Below are positions 47,986 through 54,946 of a stretch of DNA of 64,000 nt, piece by piece. Numbering within the stretch: position 1 is the stretch's first letter; each line of letters starts with the position of its first letter. A model generated the notes under the pieces. It was not told the origin of the DNA, did not search any database, and worked only from the letters and a program-made list of their open reading frames with translations. Position numbers and translations under genes: made by a program. The stretch is from Metaclostridioides mangenotii (lineage in GTDB: Bacteria; Bacillota; Clostridia; Peptostreptococcales; Peptostreptococcaceae): the NCBI RefSeq assembly GCF_017873185.1, contig NZ_JAGGJX010000001.1, positions 992,001-1,056,000 on the forward strand, written 5' to 3'.

Positions 47986-50262
47986 CGCAATAAAACTAGA
48001 ATAATTCTTCTCTTCATTTTTTATTAAACATAAAGCATGATATTCTTTTAAGTTAATTAAGTCATCTTCTTCATATCCGCAATTGCTAAAATATTCATTT
48101 AAGTATTTAAAATTCTGTATATCGCATCCATACAATAACATATATGACGCTCCGCCACTTCTAAGTTGGGATCTACATTTATTATTAAGTTCATATACAC
48201 TGTGTAGTGTCACTGTACTAATAAGGTTATATTTTCTACCCTCTGCAAATATCTCTTCAAAAATTTGTGTTGCATTAGGGCATTTATAAAATTCATCGAA
48301 GAACAGTTCTGTTTCAGCTTTTTGATCTTTTGCTAATTGCTTTTTAGCGAGCCATATTTTGCTTAAAAAGAAAGTGGCCATAACGTTTTTTAATGCACTG
48401 TTGGTAAATACATCTTCTGGTATTTCTATCAATACCACCTTATTTTGTTGTATGACATCTACAAAATTGATATTATTATCACTTGTTTTATTTAACGCTA
48501 ATTCAGTTTCAAGTGACAATTCTAGCATAGAAACACGATCTAGTATTCCATCAACCTTACTGTCGCAATTTACAATTTTAGTTTTTTCTACCTTATTAAG
48601 TTCATTCAATTTCTTAATTCTGTTTTCTAGTAAATCTCTTAATTCATCACTAAGCATATTAATATATTTATCTCTTATTTCCACGCAAGATAAGCAATCT
48701 ATAATATCCGTTAAACTTGCATTTGGTTTAACGCTATAAACAATAGCAGATGCAGCATATAAGTACTTAATCATTCTTGCAGTAAGTTGACTTGTATCTG
48801 AGTTAATAGAATCTAACAATACATGTAACTGTTGACCTCTTTTAATCGAATTTGACACTATTTCGAATGGCTCCATATCTTTATTAATTGGTATTTCGTT
48901 GTAAGAGAAGGCCTGAATATAATTAATATCAGCACAATTAACCCTTACCAATTTATCTACAGGTGTATTTTTAGCAATCTCCTGTGATATCTTGCAATCT
49001 TCTATTATATCTATTACTTGTACCCCTCTCCCTATATTTATAGCATTTACTGCCATGTTAATTGTTTTATGTGATTTTCCGCTACCTTTTGGACCTATTA
49101 AAACCCTTTCTGCTCTTTTAATCTGTTCATGACTACTAAAGTACGCTTTCTGTTTATTGTCCTTGTATTTAACATTTCCGATAAGCATATCTCCTTTTTG
49201 TAAGCATTCAGGCACAGCTTTTTCAACAATCTCATTATGATTTATATTCTTGTAATTTTCTATCAACTCTTTACCAGGTAAGGATATGAAATTTTGTAAT
49301 TCATCTTCTGATGTGTGATTTTCTTTTACTCCTTGTAAAACAGTACTTTTAATATTAATTTGTTTGGTTATCTTTTTACTCACTAATTCGTTATCATCAG
49401 ATATAGCCTTAAAACTATTACATGTAGATGTTGCTAATTGTTCTCCCCTACTAATATCCTTAGATTTAGTCAATACAACGATTTGTGTTTTACATAAGTC
49501 ACCCTTAATTTTTCTTTCTGTGCTACTAGATACTTCCTTTGGAGCCGATAGAAAAGTACTTCTATACAGAGTCTTTTTATTTGAAAATCCACTTATAAAC
49601 TCATTTAAATAATCTATGAAAAACTTTAATGTTATTACTCCTAAATCAATTACATTCTTAGATTGTTTAAGATTCTTTCCGCTCTTGTAATCTTTTATAT
49701 CATTCTTATAAGTAACTGTTTTAAAATAATTAGTTTCCTTTTCTCTAACTGGAATAAAATTATATAATATACCTACTTCTTCATCATTCTCTAATATTTC
49801 TAATACAGACATGTTTGATGATAATAAGTCATTGCTTCTTTTATCTACGTTTAAAGATAGAGAATCCTTAAATTTATACTTGAGTTGATATTTATAAAAA
49901 TCATTTATATTTATAGGCAATTGATCTATCTCTTTAATCTCTATATTTTTCCATATAGATGCAAATTTAGTTTTAAATAAATTTAAATGAATTTTAGGTA
50001 TCATAAAAAAGAATTGTGTTTCCTTTTTAGTAATTCGTATATAAAAACTTACTTTAGATCTATGCTCTATTATAAGTTTCTTATCTTCCAATCTAAGTAA
50101 TTGTCCGAATAACTTCATAAATGTTTTATTTATAAGGGATGTAATCGTTCCTGTTTGATTATTTTTATTTGATTTAGTGGGTATTAATTGAAGCGTTACA
50201 TATTCTGATTTTCTAACTTCAACTAGCTCACTAAACCTCATTATTTTAGTTCTCTTAAACAA
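47971..50262 (-). CDS. VirB4/VirD4/HerA-type DNA-transport ATPase
   Basis: About 763 residues. In the longest-frame numbering (766), Walker A GPKGSGKS is at 393-400, Walker B ELFFDEF has its acidic pair at 659-660, and a TLHSVYEL segment follows as a likely sensor motif. The 390-residue N-terminal half is alpha/beta with no membrane segment (FYIRITKKETQFFFMIP). Its order resembles N-terminal domains of HerA/VirB4-type ATPases in conjugative elements. I prefer the TTG at 50260-50262, seven bases after AGGGGGT; the GTG at 50269-50271 touches the site. It overlaps the small membrane gene by eight bases. Such ATPases pump or couple DNA. I infer a transport module with the two small membrane proteins and the RHH protein. 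The family name is uncertain, but P-loop ATPase is certain. Confidence 0.75.
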   Translation of the reverse strand: MFKRTKIMRFSELVEVRKSEYVTLQLIPTKSNKNNQTGTITSLINKTFMKLFGQLLRLEDKKLIIEHRSKVSFYIRITKKETQFFFMIPKIHLNLFKTKFASIWKNIEIKEIDQLPININDFYKYQLKYKFKDSLSLNVDKRSNDLLSSNMSVLEILENDEEVGILYNFIPVREKETNYFKTVTYKNDIKDYKSGKNLKQSKNVIDLGVITLKFFIDYLNEFISGFSNKKTLYRSTFLSAPKEVSSSTERKIKGDLCKTQIVVLTKSKDISRGEQLATSTCNSFKAISDDNELVSKKITKQINIKSTVLQGVKENHTSEDELQNFISLPGKELIENYKNINHNEIVEKAVPECLQKGDMLIGNVKYKDNKQKAYFSSHEQIKRAERVLIGPKGSGKSHKTINMAVNAINIGRGVQVIDIIEDCKISQEIAKNTPVDKLVRVNCADINYIQAFSYNEIPINKDMEPFEIVSNSIKRGQQLHVLLDSINSDTSQLTARMIKYLYAASAIVYSVKPNASLTDIIDCLSCVEIRDKYINMLSDELRDLLENRIKKLNELNKVEKTKIVNCDSKVDGILDRVSMLELSLETELALNKTSDNNINFVDVIQQNKVVLIEIPEDVFTNSALKNVMATFFLSKIWLAKKQLAKDQKAETELFFDEFYKCPNATQIFEEIFAEGRKYNLISTVTLHSVYELNNKCRSQLRSGGASYMLLYGCDIQNFKYLNEYFSNCGYEEDDLINLKEYHALCLIKNEEKNYSSFIAKLPA

Positions 50263-50452
50263 GTAATGCACCCCCTATTATTTTTATTAGGAGATATAAG
50301 ATTGGGCATAAAGTAGCTACTTTTTTACCTTTATCCCATCCGAAAATATACATAATAGCTGCTGCTAATCCAGCTATTAACAGTACATTGTAACTAGCGT
50401 TGTTCATTGCACCTAAAATACTGTCAAATTGTTCTGTTACAAATCCTTTCAT
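50255..50452 (-). CDS. Two-helix membrane protein, VirB2/Maff2-like layout
   Basis: 65 residues with two membrane segments (about 22-40 and 46-64) joined by a short basic loop GWDKGKK. This layout is like VirB2-type pilin subunits and other small proteins of Gram-positive conjugation loci, but sequence alone is not decisive. It is translationally coupled to the ATPase gene (eight-base overlap) and follows the 136-residue membrane protein by 13 bases. A holin-like role is an alternative, but the prophage already has a lysis cassette elsewhere. Confidence 0.65.
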   Translation of the reverse strand: MKGFVTEQFDSILGAMNNASYNVLLIAGLAAAIMYIFGWDKGKKVATLCPILYLLIKIIGGALLV

Positions 50453-50465
50453 ATTAAACCCTCCT

Positions 50466-50876
50466 TTAAGATATTTTTATCATTTCAAATAATTTAGGGT
50501 ATAACTGTAAGAAAATATAACCTGCCCAATATTGAAGTCCAGACATAGTTGCATTTCTAAAACTACCACCATTTAACATACTTTCAATTGCTGACTTTAA
50601 ACCCATTGCGATACAACCGTATTTGGCAAAGCTCATTAATAGATTAATAAGTTGCTTAAATGTGCTATTTAAAGTATTTTCTATATTCTGTGCATAGATA
50701 GGATTGACGCTATAGTGCAAAGTTAATGCCATAATAACTACTATTTTTAAATATAATTTTTTATTGGTTTTTAAATAATCTATGCTTTTATCTAGTAAAG
50801 TTATAGTCTCTAACTCATTTAACTTTTTAAATTCTCTAAATGTATAAGTATCAACAACTTTCTTTTTTAATAACAT
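50466..50876 (-). CDS. Membrane protein with signal-like helix and two further helices
   Basis: 136 residues. A basic cytoplasmic head (about 1-42), a hydrophobic helix (about 43-60) ending at a plausible signal-peptidase-like site (NPIYAQN), then two more hydrophobic helices (about 80-98 and 108-125). VirB2/TrbC pilins and similar conjugation proteins have this order: long signal, then two helices. The family is not recognised from sequence. First of three tightly linked genes ending in the ATPase, with an AGGGGGA ribosome site. Confidence 0.6.
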   Translation of the reverse strand: MLLKKKVVDTYTFREFKKLNELETITLLDKSIDYLKTNKKLYLKIVVIMALTLHYSVNPIYAQNIENTLNSTFKQLINLLMSFAKYGCIAMGLKSAIESMLNGGSFRNATMSGLQYWAGYIFLQLYPKLFEMIKIS

Positions 50877-50937
50877 AAATAAATCCCCCTTAATATGGTT
50901 AGACTATTAATATAAAATTTTATCTAGAGGTTATAAA

Positions 50938-51006
50938 ATGGAAGCTTTTATGTGGTTTGGAGCTGCTCTCCTAATAGATATATTACAAAGAACTTTTTTA
51001 GGATAA
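50938..51006 (+). CDS. 22-residue hydrophobic small ORF
   Basis: Plus-strand ATG seven bases after AGAGG, encoding MEAFMWFGAALLIDILQRTFLG and a stop. It is amphipathic to hydrophobic, with Asp and Arg near the C-terminal part, like type I toxins or other small membrane peptides. A plus-strand-specific terminator follows at 51085-51119, giving a plausible short transcript. The minus-strand transcript that runs from the RHH gene to the membrane genes would be antisense to it. Translation is unproven. Confidence 0.4.
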   Translation: MEAFMWFGAALLIDILQRTFLG

Positions 51007-51084
51007 TTGTATAAATAAGAAGGAATTATTAAAATTTTGTAGAATTATATATAAGAATTATTTTTAATAATTCAATCAGTGTTT

Positions 51085-51119
51085 AGAGCCATATGGAGGT
51101 CCAGTCCTGTGGCTCTTTT
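51085..51119 (+). terminator. Plus-strand terminator after the small ORF
   Basis: AGAGCCA/TGGCTCT stem with an inner GGA/TCC pairing and a TTTT tail on the plus strand only. It supports an independent plus-strand transcript of about 200 bases covering the 22-codon ORF. Confidence 0.7.
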
Positions 51120-51122
51120 AAT

Positions 51123-51293
51123 TTATAAATTTTTTTCAATGTTTCTGTTCTTTTCCATATCACTCTTGATTAACATTTTAATATAAGTACTAATCCCCAT
51201 GATTTCTGCCTTATCTAACATGTAATCCATCAGCTCTATCTCTTGTATATTTTCTTTAAAAGATACCTGATACACATTCCCTTTTTTAGCCAA
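51123..51293 (-). CDS. Small ribbon-helix-helix DNA-binding protein
   Basis: 56 residues starting at TTG (51291-51293) with GGAG eight bases upstream; the next residues are AKKGNVYQVSF. Predicted order is beta strand (about 5-12), helix (about 14-31) and helix (about 34-50, GISTYIKMLIKSDMEK), the pattern of MetJ/Arc-type proteins such as plasmid mobilisation and partition accessory factors. The promoter carries three related half-sites (51308-51350), which suggests autoregulation. Gene order RHH, membrane, membrane, ATPase recalls the relaxosome/coupling parts of conjugative systems. Confidence 0.6.
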   Translation of the reverse strand: MAKKGNVYQVSFKENIQEIELMDYMLDKAEIMGISTYIKMLIKSDMEKNRNIEKNL

Positions 51294-51307
51294 AAAATCA
51301 ACTCCTT

Positions 51308-51350
51308 TTAAGTAACTTTATATACTGCTTACTTAATCTTATGTAAGTTA
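51308..51350 (-). promoter_or_regulatory. RHH gene promoter with three operator-like half-sites
   Basis: Minus strand: -35 TTACAT (51341-51346), an 18-base spacer, -10 TATAAA (51317-51322). TTAAGTAA at 51308-51315 and its exact inverse TTACTTAA at 51329-51336 flank the -10. A third copy, GTAAGTTA (51343-51350), overlaps the -35. Small RHH proteins typically bind such spaced short sites in their own promoters. Confidence 0.5.
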
Positions 51351-51388
51351 TATTCATTTATTGCGTGTCCTTGTTGAATTTTTACATA

Positions 51389-51417
51389 AAAAAATAGAGC
51401 AGCTATTACGCTACTCT
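51389..51417 (-). terminator. Terminator of the DNA ligase gene
   Basis: AGAGCAGC/GCTACTCT stem (one mismatch) with a six-base loop and a T-run on the minus strand, just after the ligase stop. It separates the ligase from the RHH promoter. Confidence 0.75.
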
Positions 51418-51420
51418 TAT

Positions 51421-52350
51421 TTATTCTATACACTCATTCGGTAACTTATCTTGCCTAATTCCTTTTAAAACAGGTTGCCTTAATGAACCTCTTTCGTTTG
51501 GCATATACTCAACTGTAGCAACTAAGGTAGGTTCTATCCAAACTGCAACTTCATTTCCAGTAGGAACTTCTTTAATAGGTGGTATTTCAGTCTTTTTATA
51601 TTTATATTGATTGAGTTTTCTAAGACTAACACCTAAAGTAACATGTCCTTTATATACTAACTCATTAGCATTATTGTATTTGGCTATTATTAAACTAGTC
51701 ATATTGTTCTCTTTTAAAATATAACCGCAAATCACAAAGTCCTCATCCTTCATGTATTTAATTTTTATCCATTCTTTTGATTTCTTATCAAACCAATATT
51801 TACTATCTTTATGCTTTGCAACAATACCCTCAAGCTTCTGTTGTTCAGCTACTTGATATAGTGCTTTTCCGTTAGTTTCTATATATCTAGATATCGCAAA
51901 TCTATCCATTTCATTTATAGTCTTATCTAATAACTTCTTTCGTTCTATTAAAGGTAAATCTGTAACTAACTTATCCTTATAGTAGATTATATCGTATGCA
52001 ATGAAACTTACTGGATACTTCTTGCCTGCTAGTTGCATTTTAAAGGGATCATTTAATAATGTCCTTCTTTGCAATTCGTAAAAGTCTGGAACTCCATTAT
52101 TCATTGCAATAAGTTCCCCATCAAGTATACACTTTTCGTTCACGTATCTATGTAGCTGGTCTAACTCTGGAAACCTTGGTATCAACTTAAAATCTCTTTT
52201 GTTTCTTAAATCTGTATTATCTTTATCTAAATACGCTATACATCTAATACCGTCTAATTTTAATTCAAATATATAATCCGGAGAGTCAAATGCCTCTTGT
52301 TGTTCTGCTATTAGCATTGGCTTGATTCCTTTTTCGTCGAATATATCCAT
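51421..52350 (-). CDS. ATP-dependent DNA ligase
   Basis: 309 residues. The nucleophile Lys31 is in motif I (ELKLDGIR), then DGELIA (motif III), EGIVAKHKDSKY (motif IV) and IKIKYMKD (motif V); a C-terminal OB-fold follows. This is the LigD-adenylation/phage-type ligase class, distinct from the essential NAD-dependent LigA. The start is placed at the ATG at 52350 behind AGGTGATAGT; an earlier Met lacks a site. As prophage cargo it might seal phage or transferred DNA nicks. Confidence 0.9.
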   Translation of the reverse strand: MDIFDEKGIKPMLIAEQQEAFDSPDYIFELKLDGIRCIAYLDKDNTDLRNKRDFKLIPRFPELDQLHRYVNEKCILDGELIAMNNGVPDFYELQRRTLLNDPFKMQLAGKKYPVSFIAYDIIYYKDKLVTDLPLIERKKLLDKTINEMDRFAISRYIETNGKALYQVAEQQKLEGIVAKHKDSKYWFDKKSKEWIKIKYMKDEDFVICGYILKENNMTSLIIAKYNNANELVYKGHVTLGVSLRKLNQYKYKKTEIPPIKEVPTGNEVAVWIEPTLVATVEYMPNERGSLRQPVLKGIRQDKLPNECIE

Positions 52351-52519
52351 ACTATCACCTCTTAGGTGTAGTATGATCAATGATAGGTTATTTTAAGCAT
52401 TCATTTTGTAAAACAATATTCAAATTAATGTTATAATACATGTGCTTGATTAATAAAAATAAGGGTATCTTTTATACTAAATACTGAGTTATCCGAAAAA
52501 AACGTTAGGAGAAATGTAA

Positions 52520-52804
52520 ATGATAAAAGTAATTCAACGAAGTGTCATAAAAGAGAACTGTTTATCTGATGCTCTGAATCTGTATCAGTTATTGGTAAAG
52601 GAGACGTTAAAAGAAAAAGGATGTGTCTCTTATGAGCTATTTCAAGAACTAGACAATTCTAATAACCTTACCCTCATTGAGGAATGGGAAGATATAGAAG
52701 CGTTGCAACGACATACGAAAATGCCACATTTCATTACTTTGGTAGAGAAACTTGCATTGTATGAAAAAGAGTTGCCAGTTTTAATTTATAAAAAGCTATT
52801 TTAA
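52520..52804 (+). CDS. Antibiotic biosynthesis monooxygenase (ABM/YgiN-like) domain protein
   Basis: 94-residue dimeric ferredoxin-like fold protein with the family core GCVSYELFQELDNSNNLTLIEEWED and H70-region RHTKMPHF. Family members range from quinol monooxygenases to heme-degrading or unknown enzymes; substrate unknown. AGGAG site eight bases before ATG; a TATAAT at 52432-52437 may be its -10. It is on the opposite strand from the phage genes, between the endolysin and the ligase, so it looks like an independently expressed lysogenic cargo gene. Confidence 0.85.
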   Translation: MIKVIQRSVIKENCLSDALNLYQLLVKETLKEKGCVSYELFQELDNSNNLTLIEEWEDIEALQRHTKMPHFITLVEKLALYEKELPVLIYKKLF

Positions 52805-52830
52805 CAATATTAAATGAAAATAACTTAATA

Positions 52831-52860
52831 AAAAATAAGGGTAGCAATAAGCTACCCTTT
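52831..52860 (-). terminator. Terminator of the endolysin gene
   Basis: AAGGGTAGC/GCTACCCTT stem, five-base loop and T-rich minus-strand tail, seven bases after the stop. A near copy occurs at 1931-1960 after the endolysin relic. Confidence 0.85.
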
Positions 52861-52866
52861 TACTAT

Positions 52867-53625
52867 CTACATCAATTTTCTATTTTCCAACCACTTTACT
52901 ACTTTCCTATATGTCTCCTTAAAGTTATTACCTACAAACTTAGTAACATTGTCTGGAAACTTCTCTAACCCTTTACTTGCTCCACCACCTATAGCGTAAG
53001 CATTTCTACACATGTAACTCTTATAGTCTGCAATATCTACTATAGTTGAATTAGGGAGATATTCTCTCATTATAATTGCCGCTGCTTTGTCTCTATCTCC
53101 ACTATAGATTATTGCATTTTCGTAACCTTGTTGTTGCTGTGTTTTATTAGTCAATTTATTCAACTCATCTTGAACTAGTTTTTTAAACTCAGTCATATTT
53201 GTTCTATGCGGACAATCCTTCTTAGCAAAGTCTCTATGTGCTTTAACCCTTTCTATTCCCCAACCATATTGTTTAAGTATTGTAGCAACTTCACTAGCTG
53301 CTCTAGACTCTGCTTTCTTAAATCTTTCGCCACCACTCTTAGAATAACAAATCTCTACAGCTATATATTTTCTATTTCCAGTGCCATTGCCGCCATCGCC
53401 AGCATGAAAAGCGTTGCGATTAAACGGAATAGCTTGTATTGCTACTTTATCATCTACTGCAATATGGTAGCTTGTACTACTGTCGTTATTCTTCATATAT
53501 GTTATTTCATTTATAGCTGGGGCATCGTTATATGTGTTGTGAACACATACACCTATAGGTGTCATACTATATGGACACTTCCTATTATATTTTGAACTCG
53601 GTAATAAACTTTGCATTAAACCCAT
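52867..53625 (-). CDS. Phage endolysin: N-acetylmuramoyl-L-alanine amidase (Amidase_2)
   Basis: Cuts the lactyl-peptide bond of peptidoglycan at host lysis. Zinc ligands His29 (VCVHNTY), His130 and Cys138 (AHRDFAKKDCPH) are in place in the N-terminal amidase domain (about 1-150). The C-terminal part (about 165-252) with YAIGGGASKG, FVGNNFKETYRK and related spacing resembles one clostridial cell-wall-binding repeat (CWB2-like); this is inference from pattern. It follows the holin gene by 17 bases. Confidence 0.92.
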   Translation of the reverse strand: MGLMQSLLPSSKYNRKCPYSMTPIGVCVHNTYNDAPAINEITYMKNNDSSTSYHIAVDDKVAIQAIPFNRNAFHAGDGGNGTGNRKYIAVEICYSKSGGERFKKAESRAASEVATILKQYGWGIERVKAHRDFAKKDCPHRTNMTEFKKLVQDELNKLTNKTQQQQGYENAIIYSGDRDKAAAIIMREYLPNSTIVDIADYKSYMCRNAYAIGGGASKGLEKFPDNVTKFVGNNFKETYRKVVKWLENRKLM

Positions 53626-53642
53626 AAATTACTCCCCCTTAT

Positions 53643-53888
53643 CTATTGTTTAAATTGTTTAACTGTTTGATTTGCTCCTATAGCCACACCCCAACACAAG
53701 ATACCTTGCATAATTGCAGTTACAGAGAATCCTACAATACAAGTACTAAATACTATTCCGATAGCTAATAAAACAATCGGTATGCATCTATCATCTAGTT
53801 TAGGTACGCTCTTACATGCAAATCCTAGCACATTTAACGTTACTACCAATATAATTAACTGTTCTGGTATAAAACTCATAATATCCAT
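53643..53888 (-). CDS. Phage holin
   Basis: 81 residues, three membrane segments (about 8-26, 34-52, 56-74) with a short basic tail (VKQFKQ). It is the phi29/phage_holin_5 type by layout. Placed immediately upstream of the amidase, it is expected to trigger its release. Confidence 0.85.
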   Translation of the reverse strand: MDIMSFIPEQLIILVVTLNVLGFACKSVPKLDDRCIPIVLLAIGIVFSTCIVGFSVTAIMQGILCWGVAIGANQTVKQFKQ

Positions 53889-53901
53889 AAAATCACCCCT
53901 T

Positions 53902-54147
53902 TTATTTATTTAAAACTTTATCAAGTTTATTTTCGATCCTCTCGTTACCCTCTTCTACATTCTCCATACGTAAACTCAAGTTCTGTATACTATCAGCATA
54001 TTGTTTTGAAGTCTCAGTAAATGTATTTACACTTTTTCTGTATAATTCTCGATCCTGTTTCTTTTCTTCTAGCGTGTTTTTAAATAAAACATATGCTATA
54101 ACACCGATTGCACCCACGTTAATAAATTGTGCAACGAAATCTTCCAT
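53902..54147 (-). CDS. BhlA/UviB-like holin-associated protein
   Basis: 81 residues from the ATG at 54147 (GGAGG five bases upstream); the open frame is longer but lacks a site. One N-terminal membrane helix (about 8-22, 'GAIGVIAYVLF'), then a Lys/Glu-rich coiled coil typical of BhlA/UviB proteins. It acts with or modulates the holin. Located at the top of the lysis cassette. Confidence 0.85.
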   Translation of the reverse strand: MEDFVAQFINVGAIGVIAYVLFKNTLEEKKQDRELYRKSVNTFTETSKQYADSIQNLSLRMENVEEGNERIENKLDKVLNK

Positions 54148-54189
54148 AAATACCTCCATTTGAAATAATTCTATCCCTAAATTTGTAAT

Positions 54190-54218
54190 AAAAAAGCACC
54201 TACAAGTGTAGATGCTCT
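54190..54218 (-). terminator. Terminator upstream of bhlA-like gene
   Basis: AGCACCTACA/TGTAGATGCT stem (one mismatch) with a T-run on the minus strand. With the hairpin at 54345 it separates the tail-fibre transcript from the lysis cassette. Confidence 0.7.
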
Positions 54219-54344
54219 TTGAATTCAGTAAATATAACAATCTAGCTAGCACTATATAATTAAGAGGTAACGATGTTTTTAGTGCTAATATAATATATTA
54301 ATTCTAACCATTTTCAGTTCCAATTTAATACATAATTGCAAAGA

Positions 54345-54367
54345 AAAAACACCTCTATCCTGAGGTG
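54345..54367. terminator. Bidirectional terminator between tail and lysis genes
   Basis: CACCTC/GAGGTG stem with a six-base loop flanked by a T-run on each strand (TTTTTT on minus, AATTTTTTT on plus). The gap between XkdX and bhlA holds these two hairpins and no gene. Confidence 0.75.
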
Positions 54368-54512
54368 AATAATTTTTTTCGTTTATATCAAGGTGTTTTT
54401 TCAAGGTATAATTATGTTTATAACACTGATACTTCATGAGTTTGTTGTGATTTAATCAATATTATATTTTATTATATTCACTTTGACTTTTTTTATGCAA
54501 TAAAAAAGAACT

Positions 54513-54650
54513 CTACTTAGTATAGTCCTCGCTCGTTATTTCCTTATATTGTGTTTCTGTTATCTTGTTTAAATCTACTGCAAGTTTAACTTGTGATATC
54601 GTCCATAACTTATTGTTATAGAAGTAATTTATATTAAAATACCAATTCAT
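54513..54650 (-). CDS. XkdX family small phage protein
   Basis: 45 residues beginning MNWYFNINYFYNN and ending YKEITSEDYTK, with the WTISQVKLAVDLNKIT middle that defines the XkdX family. Too short for most gene callers. GGAGG ribosome site 11 bases upstream; its ATG shares one base with the stop of the preceding gene (TAATG). Role unknown; it lies after tail-fibre genes in PBSX-like phages. Confidence 0.88.
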   Translation of the reverse strand: MNWYFNINYFYNNKLWTISQVKLAVDLNKITETQYKEITSEDYTK

Positions 54651-54946
54651 TAGTTAATACCTCCTTGCAGTTGCATTATCATAAATGTTAAATCCGCAAC
54701 TTGCTTTTCTAGAAAGTCTATTTTATCATTTTCTGAAATCGGAGCATCTTCATACTCGTAAAAAGCTTCTTTTGTATCTATATTCACATATAATACAGCT
54801 ACCTTTCCATCTTGCTGTGTAGGCTCTGGTAGGTTTTCTACTAATATACCATTACTTGTATCTTGTAATAGTTCTGGTTTATAGTGTATTAAACCAACTT
54901 TGTATTTATTATCTTTTATTTGTTCTAAATTTCCTAAAAATATCAT
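54650..54946 (-). CDS. Small tail-fibre-associated protein
   Basis: 98 residues with a beta-rich N-terminus (MIFLGNLEQIKDNKYKVG) and a C-terminal leucine-zipper-like helix (IDFLEKQVADLTFMIMQL). Proteins of this kind lie between tail fibre and XkdX genes in clostridial phages; they may be assembly factors or fibre-tip partners. Function not established. Confidence 0.7.
   Translation of the reverse strand: MIFLGNLEQIKDNKYKVGLIHYKPELLQDTSNGILVENLPEPTQQDGKVAVLYVNIDTKEAFYEYEDAPISENDKIDFLEKQVADLTFMIMQLQGGIN

Noticed and set aside
50255-50876. The two small membrane proteins as extra holins
   Set aside because: They are coupled to the ATPase gene, lie away from the amidase, and a holin plus BhlA-like protein already precede the amidase.
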